Assembly: GCA_016197405.1 (NCBI GenBank)
Contig: JACPVR010000013.1
Coordinates: 186,001-250,000 of the forward strand
Source: Mycobacterium sp.
GTDB taxonomy: Bacteria; Actinomycetota; Actinomycetes; Mycobacteriales; Mycobacteriaceae
Length of the DNA stretch: 64,000 nucleotides
Direction: 5' to 3'
This document shows positions 35,586 to 47,730 of the stretch, in pieces (the first letter of the stretch is position 1; each line of letters starts with the position of its first letter). The notes under the pieces were generated by a model. It saw nothing but the letters and a program-made list of their open reading frames with translations. It had not been told where the DNA came from and ran no database searches. The position numbers and the translations under genes are program-made.

Positions 35586-36299
35586 TCAGAACTTCGCGTT
35601 GTCCAGCCAGGTCCGCCACACCGCGTCGTCCCCGAACAGTTCGACGGCGGTGTCGGCGATATCCCGGCGCCCGGTGACGGCCAGCAGCAGATCCGTCGCA
35701 GGGCCACGCAGTGCCACATCCCCCTTGCCGTGGGCATGGGTCCAGGCACCGTGTGCGATCGTCCACTCCCCTGCGGCACCGAGCCCGTCGTCGGTCGCAT
35801 GCAGGTGCAGGGACCGGTCCCCGGTACCCCGCCCGAGTCCGAACACGATGTCGAGCCATTCGCTCAGTGCGTCCGCTGCCAGCGCGGGCGCCACCACGAA
35901 CTCGGTGCCGACCGCGATCGCCGCGTCGGCCCGGTGAACGAGGGTCTCGTGCAGGCGTCGCCGTAACCACCAGGACACCGGTTGCGGACCCACGAAGGTC
36001 CACGCCTGTGTGTCGGCGGCATCCGCGGCGGTGTCGACCAGTAACCGACCGCCGTCGAGCAGCCACTGCCTGGCAGCGTCGAGATCCTCGGGCGGCTTTC
36101 CGTGGGCCACCGTCGCAGGATCGACATCGGTGCCCTCGACGATGATCTGCGCCACCCAGCGGTGTCCGCGACCGATGTGATGTAAAAGCTGTTTGAGCGT
36201 CCAACCGGGACAGCTCGGCACCGGGGTGTCCTGAGGCGCGCTCAGGACCAGATCACTAAAGGCCTGATTCTCGGCGAGAAACTCCGCAGCGAAATCCAC
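35586..36299 (-). CDS. Maleylpyruvate-isomerase N-terminal (DinB-like) family protein
   Basis: 237 residues. The N-terminal 150 residues have the DinB/MDMPI four-helix pattern: VPSCPGWTLKQLLHHIGRGH with the first metal-type His, and RRRLHETLVHRADAA with two more. Actinobacterial members use mycothiol as cofactor. The C-terminal part (LHLHATDDGLGAAGEW, GPATDLLLAVTGR) is a sterol-carrier-like fold typical of this group. Reaction unknown. GTG start; TACGCT (36306-36311) ends 6 nt upstream, inside the end of udgA, so an internal leaderless promoter is likely. Confidence 0.78.
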   Translation of the reverse strand: MDFAAEFLAENQAFSDLVLSAPQDTPVPSCPGWTLKQLLHHIGRGHRWVAQIIVEGTDVDPATVAHGKPPEDLDAARQWLLDGGRLLVDTAADAADTQAWTFVGPQPVSWWLRRRLHETLVHRADAAIAVGTEFVVAPALAADALSEWLDIVFGLGRGTGDRSLHLHATDDGLGAAGEWTIAHGAWTHAHGKGDVALRGPATDLLLAVTGRRDIADTAVELFGDDAVWRTWLDNAKF

Positions 36300-36303
36300 G
36301 CGT

Positions 36304-37629
36304 TCAGCGTACGAGCCTGCCCAGACAATGCACCTGCCAACCGGCGGACTGCCAGCGCGCGATATCGAGGCAGTTGCGGCCGTCGATGATCACCCGGGAC
36401 CGGACCACCTCGGCCAGGTCATGCGGATCGAGGTCGACGAACTCCTGCCATTCGGTGAGCACCAGCACCGCGTCGGCCCGGTCGCAGGCATCGACCACCG
36501 ACGTCGAGTAGTTGAGCGTGGGAAATACCTTGCGCGAATTATCAAGCGCCTGAGGGTCATAGACGCTGACGGCAGCACCGTTGAGTTGCAGCATGCCCGC
36601 GACGTTGAGTGCGGGCGAATCACGTACGTCATCGGACTCGGGTTTGAACGCCGCCCCGAGCACGCCGATGTTGGCGCCCAGCAGTGAGCCACCGCATGCC
36701 GACGTGGTGAGCTCGACCATCCGGGTGCGACGGCGCATGTTGATGCTGTCAACCTCCCGCAGGAAGGTCATCGCCTGGCTGGCCCCGAGTTCGCCGGCGC
36801 GCGCCATGAAAGCCCGGATGTCCTTCGGTAGGCATCCCCCGCCGAATCCCAGTCCGGCGTTGAGGAATCGGCGGCCGATACGCGGGTCGTAGCCCAGCGC
36901 GTCGGCCAGCAGCACCACATCGGCGTCGGCGGCCTCGCACACCTCGGCGATCGCGTTGATGAACGAGATCTTGGTCGCCAGAAACGCATTCGCCGACACC
37001 TTGACCAGCTCGGCGGTCTGCAGGTCGGTCAGCAGGAACGGGATGTCGCGGGCCAGCAGTGCTTCGTACAGTTCCCGCACGACACCTTCGACCCGCACCG
37101 AATCCCGTTGCACACCAAGGACGATGCGGTCCGGCTGCAAGGTGTCCTGGACGGCGAAACCTTCACGCAGGAACTCCGGGTTCCACCCCACCTCGACGTC
37201 GACCCCTGCCGGTGCCAGCTCACGGGCCCGCTGCGCGAGCTCGGCCGCGGTGCCCACCGGGACGGTCGATTTGCCGATGATCACGGCGTCGCGCCGCAGC
37301 CGCGGCACAAGTTCGTCGATCACCGAGAAGACGTGGCGCAGGTCGGCGGCGTACTCGCCCTTCTTCTGCGGTGTGCCCACGCCGAGGAAATGCGCGTCGG
37401 CGAATTCGGCGGCCTCGTCGTAGTCGGTGGTGAAACGCAGCCGTCCGGTGGCGATGTTGTCGCTGAGCATGTCAGCCAGACCGGGTTCGTAGAACGGGAC
37501 GTCACCGGCGGCGAGTTTGGCGATCTTTCCAGGGTCGATGTCCACGCCGAGCACGTCATGGCCCAGCGCTGCCATACCGACGGCGTGGGTGGCGCCGAGA
37601 TAACCCGTACCGAAGACGGTGCACCGCAT
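36304..37629 (-). CDS. udgA: UDP-glucose 6-dehydrogenase
   Basis: A 441-residue cytoplasmic enzyme oxidising UDP-glucose to UDP-glucuronate with two NAD+. N-terminal Rossmann motif GTGYLGATHAVGMA; KSTVPVGT; catalytic Cys in GFGGGCLPKDIRAF (near 264); LGAAFKPESDDVRDSPAL in the UDP-binding domain. Matches Rv0322 in type and in its neighbourhood with dcd. ATG start; TATCCT (37636-37641) ends 6 nt upstream, so leaderless. It sits 4 bp before the isomerase-like gene. Confidence 0.92.
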   Translation of the reverse strand: MRCTVFGTGYLGATHAVGMAALGHDVLGVDIDPGKIAKLAAGDVPFYEPGLADMLSDNIATGRLRFTTDYDEAAEFADAHFLGVGTPQKKGEYAADLRHVFSVIDELVPRLRRDAVIIGKSTVPVGTAAELAQRARELAPAGVDVEVGWNPEFLREGFAVQDTLQPDRIVLGVQRDSVRVEGVVRELYEALLARDIPFLLTDLQTAELVKVSANAFLATKISFINAIAEVCEAADADVVLLADALGYDPRIGRRFLNAGLGFGGGCLPKDIRAFMARAGELGASQAMTFLREVDSINMRRRTRMVELTTSACGGSLLGANIGVLGAAFKPESDDVRDSPALNVAGMLQLNGAAVSVYDPQALDNSRKVFPTLNYSTSVVDACDRADAVLVLTEWQEFVDLDPHDLAEVVRSRVIIDGRNCLDIARWQSAGWQVHCLGRLVR

Positions 37630-37716
37630 AGCGGCAGGATACGACAGCGGGATGGTGAAAAGTGTCCCTACGTTTATCGGTGCCCCAACGCAGGTTTACA
37701 TCTTCCTACGAGGTGT

Positions 37717-39402
37717 TTACCTGCCGCCGAACGACGGCCACGGCCAGATGCCGTCGTCGTTGCCGGAACCACCGGAGCCACCGTTGCCGGAACCACCCGG
37801 ACCGGATCCGGAACCATGCGAGCCCGAACCGCCGGACCCGTACCCACCGGAACCCGACCCGTAGCCACCCGATCCGTAACCACCGGAGCCGGACCCGTAA
37901 CCACCGCCGGAACCCGGTGACGGCTGCTGAACGACGGGCGGGACGGTGGGCTGCACCGTCTGCGTCGGCAGGGACGGCTGCTGCGGCCATTGCTGCGGCG
38001 GGGTCTGCTGCTGGGGTGTCTGCTGCCCCGGCCATTGCGGCCACTGCCGGGTCGGCTTCTGCTGCTGTTGCTTCGGCGGATCCCACGGCATCCGGATGAC
38101 GGGCCACTGCGGCTGCGGCAGCATGATCACCGGCGCCGGGATGACCGGCGCGACGACTGGCGGCGCCTCCACCGGGGCGGGTGCCGCCGGAACGGGCGCC
38201 GGTGCGGGGGCAGGTGCCGCGGGTGCCGGTGCCGGTGCTTGCGGAGCCGGCGCGGGAGCCGCCGGCGCGTCGACGTAGACCGTGCGGGGTGGAGCCTCGG
38301 GCTGCGGCGCGGGCGCCTGCTGCACCACCGGTACCGGCGCCGGGATGGTCTCCAGCGGCGTGGCCGGGGCGGGCGGCACAGCCGCTTCCGGCGCAGGAGC
38401 CTGCGTCGGCACGATCATGCCTTCGGCCGGGCTGGGCCGCTGATCGACGGTGGGTCGGATGCTGACGGCAAGCGATATGACCAGTGCGGCAACACCGACG
38501 ACGAAGATGCCGGTCAGGGCGCTGCCGACCAGCAGGAACGGTTTGCGTTCCGGCGCGGCGGGCTCGAGTGCGGCGTCGTCGGCGACCAGGGCCATCCCGG
38601 CCAGGCCGGTCTCGGCGTCGTGGTCGACCTCGCTGTAGGCCAGCGCCGCCGCCCCGTCGGCATAAGGCGACCCGGCTGTCGGGCCTTCGTCGGCGGCCTG
38701 CGCATACGCCAGGCCCACCGTGGACGCCTCGAAGACCGGGGCCTTGGCGCCGGCGAGTGCGGCGCCGCGGGCCAGTGCGAGTTCGGGCTCCTCGGGGGCG
38801 CTGACCGGCAACGAGGTCGCCGACTCCAGCTGCAGCTTGATGGCTCCCACGTTCACGCCGGAGCCGACGACGAACACACCCTGCGGCGGCGTCGGGAGGG
38901 TTTCGAGTCCGGCGAGCATGGTCGACAGTTCGGCCACGGCGTCATCGGAATGCAGATCGCGACGCTCGACTTTGACGACCGAGCCGTCCGCGGTGTCGAC
39001 CACCGACAACGTCGCGGTGTCGCGCTCGAGGAACATCAGGGCGGTGCGCTCGTAGCCGACAGCGGATCCGACGGCTTGTGCCAGCGCGCCCGCCGCGTGC
39101 AGTTCGGACACCAGCATGACGTCGTCGATGCCCTGGGCGGTGAGCGCGTCGCGCAGCCGCGCGGCGTCATCGTGATCCCGCCATGTCACTCCGGTGGCCA
39201 GGAGCCGGTGCCCGCCTTCGGCGGCGCTCTCCCTGGTGCCGAGAATGGCGGCAACCACTTGCTCGGTCGCCGTTGCCGTGCCGCCGTTTCCGGCTATGTC
39301 GAAGACGTCGTGGTCGACCGTTGGGCCGTCTGCTTTCTCGCCTTCGACCAGCACAATGCGGACCGTCGTTGGTGTCATCGACACACCAAGTACGATCTCC
39401 AC
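37717..39402 (-). CDS. Membrane-anchored ASKHA-like protein with Pro-rich and Gly/Ser/Tyr-rich tail
   Basis: 561 residues. N-terminal about 230 residues: VEIVLGVSMTPTTVRIVLVE, TALMFLERDTATLSVVDT and GVFVVGSGVNVGAI, an actin-like arrangement without a clear intact ATP site. Then an acidic linker, one transmembrane helix (about 286-312), and a long outer tail, first Pro/Ala/Gln-rich, last 60 residues GSGGYGSGG repeats. It resembles a mycobacterium-specific family (DUF7159-like N-terminus). The GTG at 39402 was chosen because GGGAGGG lies just before it. Role unknown; same cytoplasm-membrane-tail logic as the Hsp70-like proteins at 20359 and 61395. Confidence 0.7.
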   Translation of the reverse strand: MEIVLGVSMTPTTVRIVLVEGEKADGPTVDHDVFDIAGNGGTATATEQVVAAILGTRESAAEGGHRLLATGVTWRDHDDAARLRDALTAQGIDDVMLVSELHAAGALAQAVGSAVGYERTALMFLERDTATLSVVDTADGSVVKVERRDLHSDDAVAELSTMLAGLETLPTPPQGVFVVGSGVNVGAIKLQLESATSLPVSAPEEPELALARGAALAGAKAPVFEASTVGLAYAQAADEGPTAGSPYADGAAALAYSEVDHDAETGLAGMALVADDAALEPAAPERKPFLLVGSALTGIFVVGVAALVISLAVSIRPTVDQRPSPAEGMIVPTQAPAPEAAVPPAPATPLETIPAPVPVVQQAPAPQPEAPPRTVYVDAPAAPAPAPQAPAPAPAAPAPAPAPVPAAPAPVEAPPVVAPVIPAPVIMLPQPQWPVIRMPWDPPKQQQQKPTRQWPQWPGQQTPQQQTPPQQWPQQPSLPTQTVQPTVPPVVQQPSPGSGGGYGSGSGGYGSGGYGSGSGGYGSGGSGSHGSGSGPGGSGNGGSGGSGNDDGIWPWPSFGGR

Positions 39403-39618
39403 TGGCCCTCCCAGAATGTTTGCTGTCTTCTCTAGTTTCGTCCGGGCACTCACACCACGCATACGAGTCGCAATATCTACATCGCCGCACCTACCAGCGG
39501 TGTTACCGAGGCGGCGGCCACGCAGACCACGATCTGCACAAAGCGGCTTGGGCCCCCCGAGACCCGGTAGCTACGACATTACGCGGACGTGCAACCCCGC
39601 GAGTGGGACGCTGGATCG

Positions 39619-40350
39619 GTGAGTACGCACGTGGACTTTCATTTCGACCCGATGTGCCCGTTCGCCTATCAGACCGCGCTCTGGATCCGCGACGTCCGCG
39701 CCCAGACCGGCATCACCGTGAACTGGCGTTTTTTCAGCCTCGAAGAGGTCAACCGGGCCGAGGGCAAGAAGCACCCCTGGGAACGCGACTGGTCCTACGG
39801 CTGGTCGTTGATGCGCATCGGTGCGCTGCTGCGCCGCATCGATCCGGAGTTACTCGACCGCTGGTATGCCGCGATCGGCAACGAGCTGCACACCTTGGGT
39901 GGTAAACCGCACGATCCGGTGCTGGCGCGGCGCCTGCTGGCCGAGATCGGCGCCCCCGACGACGCGCTGGACGCGGCGCTGGCCGACCCGACGACGCATG
40001 ACGAGGTCCGCGCCGACCACCAGCGGGTGCTCGACGCCGGCGGCTACGGGGTGCCGACGCTGTTCTTCGGCGACCAATGCCTGTTCGGTCCGGTGCTGGT
40101 CGATCCGCCGACCGGTGCGGCGGCCCTGACGCTGTGGCAGGTGGTGACCGGGATGGCGCAGCTGCCGCATGTCTACGAGTTGCAGCGGCCCAAGACCGCC
40201 GCCGATGCTGCGCTGATCGGGCGCTGCATCACGCCCTACCTGGACGGCAGGGACTGGGTAAGCATCAACCGCGGCGAGGTTCTCGACGTGGAGAAGCTGC
40301 GCGAGGCGGGCGCTAACGCAGGAAGTTCTGGTACGACTTCGACGGCGTAG
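39619..40350 (+). CDS. DsbA-family thioredoxin-fold protein with one active-site cysteine
   Basis: 243 residues. [17 protein letters not shown] gives a DsbA/FrnE-type N-terminal strand with CPFA in place of CxxC, so only one active-site Cys remains. A helical insert follows, then the cis-Pro strand [15 protein letters not shown]. This resembles the mycothiol- or glutathione-linked branch (2-hydroxychromene isomerase/FrnE-like), cytoplasmic since no signal peptide is present. Reaction unknown. GTG 39619 was chosen to start just before the first strand; an in-frame GTG at 39589 adds 10 residues. Its end overlaps dcd by 38 bp. Confidence 0.75.
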   Translation: MSTHVDFHFDPMCPFAYQTALWIRDVRAQTGITVNWRFFSLEEVNRAEGKKHPWERDWSYGWSLMRIGALLRRIDPELLDRWYAAIGNELHTLGGKPHDPVLARRLLAEIGAPDDALDAALADPTTHDEVRADHQRVLDAGGYGVPTLFFGDQCLFGPVLVDPPTGAAALTLWQVVTGMAQLPHVYELQRPKTAADAALIGRCITPYLDGRDWVSINRGEVLDVEKLREAGANAGSSGTTSTA

Positions 40351-40879
40351 GCCCGCGCTGACCCTGATATTTCGACCCGACTTTTGCGCTGCCATAAGGA
40401 TTTTCGGCCGGACTGGTCAGGCGCAGCAGGCACAGCTGGCCGATCTTCATGCCCGGCCACAGCGTTATCGGCAGGTTGGCCACATTCGACAGCTCCAGGG
40501 TGATGTGCCCGGAGAAACCCGGGTCGATGAACCCCGCGGTGGAATGCGTGAGCAGCCCCAACCGGCCCAGCGAGGACTTACCCTCCAGCCGGCCGGCCAG
40601 ATCGTCGGGCAGGCTGCACACCTCCAGGGTGGAGCCCAGGACGAACTCGCCGGGATGCAGCACGAAAGGTTCCCCGGCGGCCGGTTCGACCAGGCTGGTC
40701 AGATCGTCTTGGCGCTGAGCCGGGTCGATATGGGTGTAGCGGGTGTTGTTGAAGACCCGGAACAGGCTGTCGAGGCGCACGTCGACGCTCGACGGTTGCA
40801 CCAGGGAGTCCTCGAAGGGGTCGATACCCAGTCGGCCCGCCGCCAGCTCGGCCTTGATATCGCGATCGGATAGCAGCAC
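40313..40879 (-). CDS. dcd: dCTP deaminase (dUMP-forming in mycobacteria)
   Basis: A 188-residue trimeric nucleotide enzyme. Visible: [38 protein letters not shown]-like [15 protein letters not shown], the active-site [19 protein letters not shown] with the catalytic Glu in the [14 protein letters not shown] region, and GMKIGQLCL. The mycobacterial enzyme converts dCTP to dUMP directly. GTG start; TACGCT (40886-40891) ends 6 nt upstream: leaderless. Confidence 0.95.
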   Translation of the reverse strand: MLLSDRDIKAELAAGRLGIDPFEDSLVQPSSVDVRLDSLFRVFNNTRYTHIDPAQRQDDLTSLVEPAAGEPFVLHPGEFVLGSTLEVCSLPDDLAGRLEGKSSLGRLGLLTHSTAGFIDPGFSGHITLELSNVANLPITLWPGMKIGQLCLLRLTSPAENPYGSAKVGSKYQGQRGPTPSKSYQNFLR

Positions 40880-40907
40880 CCGCCGAGCGTATCGTCCGCC
40901 GCACGCA

Positions 40908-40943
40908 CAACGCCCCGCGAGCCGGATGGCTCGCGGGGCGTTG
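40908..40943. terminator. Perfect 16-bp hairpin terminator after katG
   Basis: CAACGCCCCGCGAGCC (40908-40923) pairs exactly with 40928-40943 around a 4-nt loop, 16 bp after the katG stop and ahead of the dcd promoter. No U-run, as usual in mycobacteria. Confidence 0.8.
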
Positions 40944-40959
40944 CGGTGGAACGTTCGGA

Positions 40960-43669
<2,710 letters not shown>

Positions 43670-43705
43670 CCTTGCATGGTTACGCCCTTTTCTGGACTGA
43701 GTCAA
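43670..43705 (-). promoter_or_regulatory. furA promoter and FurA operator region
   Basis: TTGACT (minus strand, 43700-43705) is the -35; AACCAT (43676-43681) is the -10, ending 6 nt before the GTG. Between them lies CCAGAAAAGGGCG, which matches the A-rich FurA-binding element known upstream of furA in mycobacteria. Confidence 0.75.
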
Positions 43706-43742
43706 GAGTTGGCGACTTGAACAGTGGATGTCGGGTGGGAGA

Positions 43743-45275
43743 TCAGGACAGCGTGACCTTGGCCCCTTTGAACGGCACCCAGGTGATGCGGCCGTGTTCG
43801 AATTCGACCTTGGTACCGCCCAGCGCCCAGGTCTCGTCGGAGGTCGCCAGCCCCAGTTGCGGTACCCACGCGCTGTAGAGGCCTTTACTGGCCCAGTGCG
43901 CGCCGGTGTTCGGGGAGTACCAGATCCGGATCGGGGTGGTGCCGGTGAAGTCCTGATATCCGTTGGCGAACAACGACGCCGGCGTGACCTTGCGGGCCCG
44001 CGCGAGAACGCCGACCGGTCCGGGCGAATACACCGATTGGCCGGCGGCGGTCTCCCAGATCATGCTCGCGGTGCGTACCTGTGCCCACATCGTCGGTGTC
44101 GGGTGGAAGACCGGGCTGAGCACCTCACCCAGATCGGGGTGGGTGAATTTCGCGAAGCGGTTGAACACCGGGTCCGGTGACGGCGGTGATGCGATGACCT
44201 GCTGTGCCGCCTTCGGGGTCCAGTCGGTTTTGTAGACGCCGAAGGTGTCCTCATTGCTCGAGCCACCCGACTGACGGTCGCGGGTGCTGTAGATCATGAG
44301 CGGTCCGACGTAAGGCAGCTGGCGCCAGGAGGCGATCATGTCGGAGATGAAGGCGGCCTGCTTCTGCTCGGTGACGCGGTTCGTCGGCAGTCCGTATTCG
44401 GTGGCCCAGATCTTCTTGGCGCCGTCGCCGTTGCTCACCATGATGTTGCGGATCCGGATCAGTTGATCGACGGGCGAGTCCACCTGGTACATACCTTCGG
44501 AGAACTTGTAGTCGTAGTTGTACGGGTGAAAAGACAAGGCGTCGAAGTAATTTCGAACGCCTGCCGCGTACATGTTGGTCACGAACGTGACCGGGTTGAT
44601 GGTCATGAAGCCCCAGCTCATTCCCGAGGCGAGGGCGCCGGCGACGACGATCGCCGCGGGATCGACGGCCTTGATCTTGGGGTAGGCGGCCTTGAGCAGT
44701 GCGGTGTAGCCGGTCGGGTTCGGCGACGGTGAATAGCCCAGGACGCCGTTGGGCTCGTTCCAGATCTCGTACGCCGCGATCTTGCCCTTGTAGCGTTGTG
44801 CCACTTTCGCGGTGAAATCGCCGTACTGATCGGGTGATTTCGGGCTGCCGTGCGGAGGAAGAGAACCCGAGGCCATCGCCCACCGCGGTGCTGAGGTGAT
44901 GACGCAGATGATGGCCATGCCCTTCGCCGCGGCCGCGTTCACCACCCGATCGGCACTCGACCAGTCGAAGGTGTTCTGCTTTGCCTCCACCCCAGCCCAC
45001 GGGATACCGATGCGCACGGTGTTGACGCCGTTGGCGGACCACTTCTGGACCGCCTGGACAGTGTCGGCCTGGGTGGCCAGATAGATCTGCGAGTCGGCGA
45101 ACCCGAGTGTGCTGGGCAGGGCGCGAATGCTCGCGACATCGGTGATGGCAACGTTTCGCGCCATCGTCGAGGGCACCGCCGCGAGGGCGACGACCAAGGT
45201 GAGACGGAGCAGTACGGCGGGGAGACTTCTGGCGATATCACGACGCCCGGACGCGCGTCTGCGGTGGTAACGCAA
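43743..45275 (-). CDS. Exported glycoside hydrolase (cellulase-like TIM barrel)
   Basis: 510 residues with a signal/anchor segment (LRLTLVVALAAVPS). The TIM barrel has the clan GH-A pair: acid/base Glu174 in YEIWNEPN and nucleophile Glu293 in WATEYGLP. The C-terminal 140 residues form a second domain (FHPTPTMWAQVRTASMIWET, FTGTTPIRIWYSPNTG), possibly LGFP-like for wall binding. It probably cuts a beta-linked polysaccharide outside the cell; substrate unknown. A paralog with the same barrel but a different tail is at 56918. The start codon appears to be TTG with GGAA 8 nt upstream. Confidence 0.8.
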   Translation of the reverse strand: MRYHRRRASGRRDIARSLPAVLLRLTLVVALAAVPSTMARNVAITDVASIRALPSTLGFADSQIYLATQADTVQAVQKWSANGVNTVRIGIPWAGVEAKQNTFDWSSADRVVNAAAAKGMAIICVITSAPRWAMASGSLPPHGSPKSPDQYGDFTAKVAQRYKGKIAAYEIWNEPNGVLGYSPSPNPTGYTALLKAAYPKIKAVDPAAIVVAGALASGMSWGFMTINPVTFVTNMYAAGVRNYFDALSFHPYNYDYKFSEGMYQVDSPVDQLIRIRNIMVSNGDGAKKIWATEYGLPTNRVTEQKQAAFISDMIASWRQLPYVGPLMIYSTRDRQSGGSSNEDTFGVYKTDWTPKAAQQVIASPPSPDPVFNRFAKFTHPDLGEVLSPVFHPTPTMWAQVRTASMIWETAAGQSVYSPGPVGVLARARKVTPASLFANGYQDFTGTTPIRIWYSPNTGAHWASKGLYSAWVPQLGLATSDETWALGGTKVEFEHGRITWVPFKGAKVTLS

Positions 45276-45499
45276 GGTAGTTCCAATCTCCCCAGAATCC
45301 CCCGCGATGCTGAGACACCGTCGATAGTGTCAACGGCAAAGTGCCGAACAGACCGCAGGCTCTTCGGCGTGTCGGCAAATGTTGGCCTGTGCGCAACGCG
45401 GTTTGCGGGAGGGTCAATTAGAGCCGGTGCTCGGCGCCGGTATATCCGAGGGCTGGTCAGCGACCGCCCACGGGTTGGTATCCTTCGTCAGCAGCACAC

Positions 45500-45573
45500 G
45501 CCGATGTAGTTCAATGGCAGAACATCAGCTTCCCAAGCTGAATACGCGGGTTCGATTCCCGTCATCGGCTCCA
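45500..45573 (+). tRNA. tRNA-Gly(CCC)
   Basis: A complete cloverleaf: acceptor GCCGATG pairs with CATCGGC (45563-45569). D-arm GTTCAATGGCAGAAC. Anticodon stem TCAGC/GCTGA with loop TTCCCAA, so anticodon CCC. T-arm GCGGGTTCGATTCCCGT. Discriminator T, and CCA is encoded (45571-45573). Its 3' part from the anticodon loop on is the attachment site of an integrated element. Confidence 0.95.
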
Positions 45574-45575
45574 CG
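45529..45575. other. attL, 47-bp core within tRNA-Gly
   Basis: Covers the anticodon loop through CCA plus two bases; identical to 49043-49089. Integration kept the tRNA functional, the usual tRNA-targeting pattern. Confidence 0.85.
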
Positions 45576-45620
45576 CTCACCAGTGCAAACGGTGTTCGAT
45601 CCGTTCGAATCTCGCCCCCG

Positions 45621-45698
45621 GTGCTCGCCCTGGCGAAGCTGATCGCCAGCCTTGGCCTGCCGAAGGGCATCATCGACCCAGACAACGGGGGTCACTAA
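45621..45698 (+). pseudogene. Short reading frame, probable gene remnant at the island's left end
   Basis: A frame open from at least the GTG at 45621 encodes LALAKLIASLGLPKGIIDPD and ends with TAA overlapping the ATG of the next gene (TAATG). It reads like the C-terminus of a larger protein cut by deletion, but the source family is not recognisable. Confidence 0.3.
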
Positions 45699-45931
45699 TG
45701 GCATTCAGGAAGCGGAAAGCCGCGAGGACAGCGCATTACCGGCCGCCCCTGCCGCCCGAGCTGGCGGTGGACGACGGGGCCAGATGGGGTGCGCCGGCAC
45801 GCGACGGCCGCGGTGGCGGGTGGGAAGCCGGGCATCGCGCCGCGTACGTGCGGTATCAGGAAGCATGCCGGGTGTGGTCCGCCGAGTTCGGGCACCTGCC
45901 GGTCGACCCGTCTGCCGCCCCCCGTCGATGA
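45698..45931 (+). CDS. Small island protein of unknown function
   Basis: 77 residues, basic N-terminus (AFRKRKAARTAHYRPPLPPE), then WEAGHRAAYVRYQEACRVW, a likely helix. No known domain. ATG overlaps the stop of the preceding frame; no strong ribosome site. Coding status is uncertain. Opposite in direction to the two larger island genes. Confidence 0.4.
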   Translation: MAFRKRKAARTAHYRPPLPPELAVDDGARWGAPARDGRGGGWEAGHRAAYVRYQEACRVWSAEFGHLPVDPSAAPRR

Positions 45932-46048
45932 GCCATTCTGCGGCGAGTTCAATGAGCACGACTGCGGCGGCGATGAATGTAAGCGGGTTTCAACGCTCGT
46001 GAATTGACCTGAGAGGGCTGAGCATGTCTTTCGCCAACCTGTCGCCAT

Positions 46049-47533
46049 TCAGGGAACCATTGGTAGTAGTTCTTTGAATGGCGCTATTAGTTCCGCTACT
46101 TCGTCGGGAAACTCCTGGGCCCAGACAGACAGAAAAGCAGTTGCAACGGTCTGTCCAGCGGTGAAGTCGAGGTCCGCTCCAATCTGCTCGAAAATGACAT
46201 GCACGTCGTAATTTGAGAGCACACGGGCTGTGATCACTTCCTTGACGCGCTCTTGCTGGCTCGGGGGCAATTGCATGGAGACGGTCAGCAATGCGGCCAC
46301 TTTGTCGAGCACACTTACAACGCGATCTAGGACGTGACGCTCGGGGTGGCTGTCACCAGGGAGGACGAAAATTCGTTTGTCAATGTCTTGCGTGTCGCCC
46401 TGGTCACCATCCAACACGCAAATTGAGGGAAACGTCGAGGTCGGATCGAGGTTGTGCTGTTCATTGACCTTCCTAGCCGGATCGGCTCCGCCCATTCGGT
46501 GAATCTTGACGGCCGAGAGTTCAACGCGCGAGTATCGGAGCACCGTCGCCAAGAAGTGCTCGGCGTAGACGTCCTCGACGAATATTGCGAGGCTGGCGTC
46601 TATCTGACCTGTAATCGTCCGCAGCGCCACGATGTCGAGTTTCCCCTGCAGGACCTCGCCGTTGTAGGAAGCCCAGATCGCTTTCGAGGGCAGGGGTGCA
46701 AGCGCATCGTTGGAGTGTGTGGTGAAGATAACCTGGCACGATTTGCGCTTCGCGACGTTTATCAGGTACTCCACCATTCGAATGGTTGCGACAGGATGTA
46801 AGCCGTTCTCGATCTCCTCGATCAGAATGAGGCTGTTCTCGGCGGCGCCTTCAACACCGCTTACGATTCTGATCACGCTGGCTTCGCCTGCACCAAAATG
46901 GAACTCCGAATACTCGTCGCCCTTGCTGGTTTGTCCGGCGTAAAGACTCACTCGTTCGGCTTGGTCGAGAAACACCTGATGGAATCCTTCCACGGGCTTC
47001 CCTAGAATGCGTGCCACATTCTCGGCCACGACGGGAGACAAAGTCTTCTCGCTGTACGCAGCGAAGGCGGCGCCCACTGCTTTGACCAGCTCGCGTCGCT
47101 CGGTCGCGGGCACCGTCCGCTCCACGCCGAAGATCAGCACTTCGCGTTCGACCGCTGTGCGGTTCCACTTCAGTTTCAAATAACTTGCGGTGCGTGGGAC
47201 ACGAAGCTTGGGATTGATCGACCTGTCGATTAGCTGATACTCGACGGTCCAGTCCTTCATGCTGCTGTCGTACTTCCCGCTCTTAGCAAAGAACCTTCGC
47301 GGCGGCACATCTTTGTAGATCAACCCCGCCGCACCCAAGATGGTCGTCTTGCCGCCGCCGTTCGGCCCAACCAGGGCTGTCACGGGAAAGTCGAACGAAA
47401 CCTCGCGATCCGTGAACCCTCGCACGCGCTTGAGGATTAAACGGCTGAGGTACTTGCCGTAATTGTCCTTCGCCACCTTCTCCTCTAGAGCGGCGATCTC
47501 GCCGTCGCGGATCTCGCTCTTAAACTCACTCAC
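46049..47533 (-). CDS. OLD-like ATPase with TOPRIM-type C-terminus (predicted defence effector)
   Basis: 494 residues. ABC-type ATPase half: Walker A GPNGGGKT (56-63), signature-like FGAGEAS (213-219), Walker B LILIEEIENGLHP (235 on), His switch FTTHSNDA (271-274). The C-terminal third has FVEDVYAE (Glu near 320) and VLDGDQGD (Asp375-Asp377), the spacing of a TOPRIM nuclease centre as in OLD-family proteins, many of which act against phage. GTG 47533 was chosen as the start just before SEFKSEIRDGE; GGGGAG lies 11 nt upstream. Transcribed after the HEPN gene across a 197-bp gap. Nuclease activity is inferred. Confidence 0.75.
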   Translation of the reverse strand: MSEFKSEIRDGEIAALEEKVAKDNYGKYLSRLILKRVRGFTDREVSFDFPVTALVGPNGGGKTTILGAAGLIYKDVPPRRFFAKSGKYDSSMKDWTVEYQLIDRSINPKLRVPRTASYLKLKWNRTAVEREVLIFGVERTVPATERRELVKAVGAAFAAYSEKTLSPVVAENVARILGKPVEGFHQVFLDQAERVSLYAGQTSKGDEYSEFHFGAGEASVIRIVSGVEGAAENSLILIEEIENGLHPVATIRMVEYLINVAKRKSCQVIFTTHSNDALAPLPSKAIWASYNGEVLQGKLDIVALRTITGQIDASLAIFVEDVYAEHFLATVLRYSRVELSAVKIHRMGGADPARKVNEQHNLDPTSTFPSICVLDGDQGDTQDIDKRIFVLPGDSHPERHVLDRVVSVLDKVAALLTVSMQLPPSQQERVKEVITARVLSNYDVHVIFEQIGADLDFTAGQTVATAFLSVWAQEFPDEVAELIAPFKELLPMVP

Positions 47534-47730
47534 TCCGTTACCTACTCCCCGTGGCCCAACCCTGTGAATCGCAGGGCCAACAATACTGACGACTTTCGCG
47601 ACGACGGGCCACATTGTCGCGGCCAACCGGCGGCGCTAGACGCGGTGCGCGCATCGAGTCGGCCGCAAGACGCCCTGGGCGCGGAGACGCCACACAGTCG
47701 GCGGCCGATCACGCTTAAGGTGCTGAGAAA

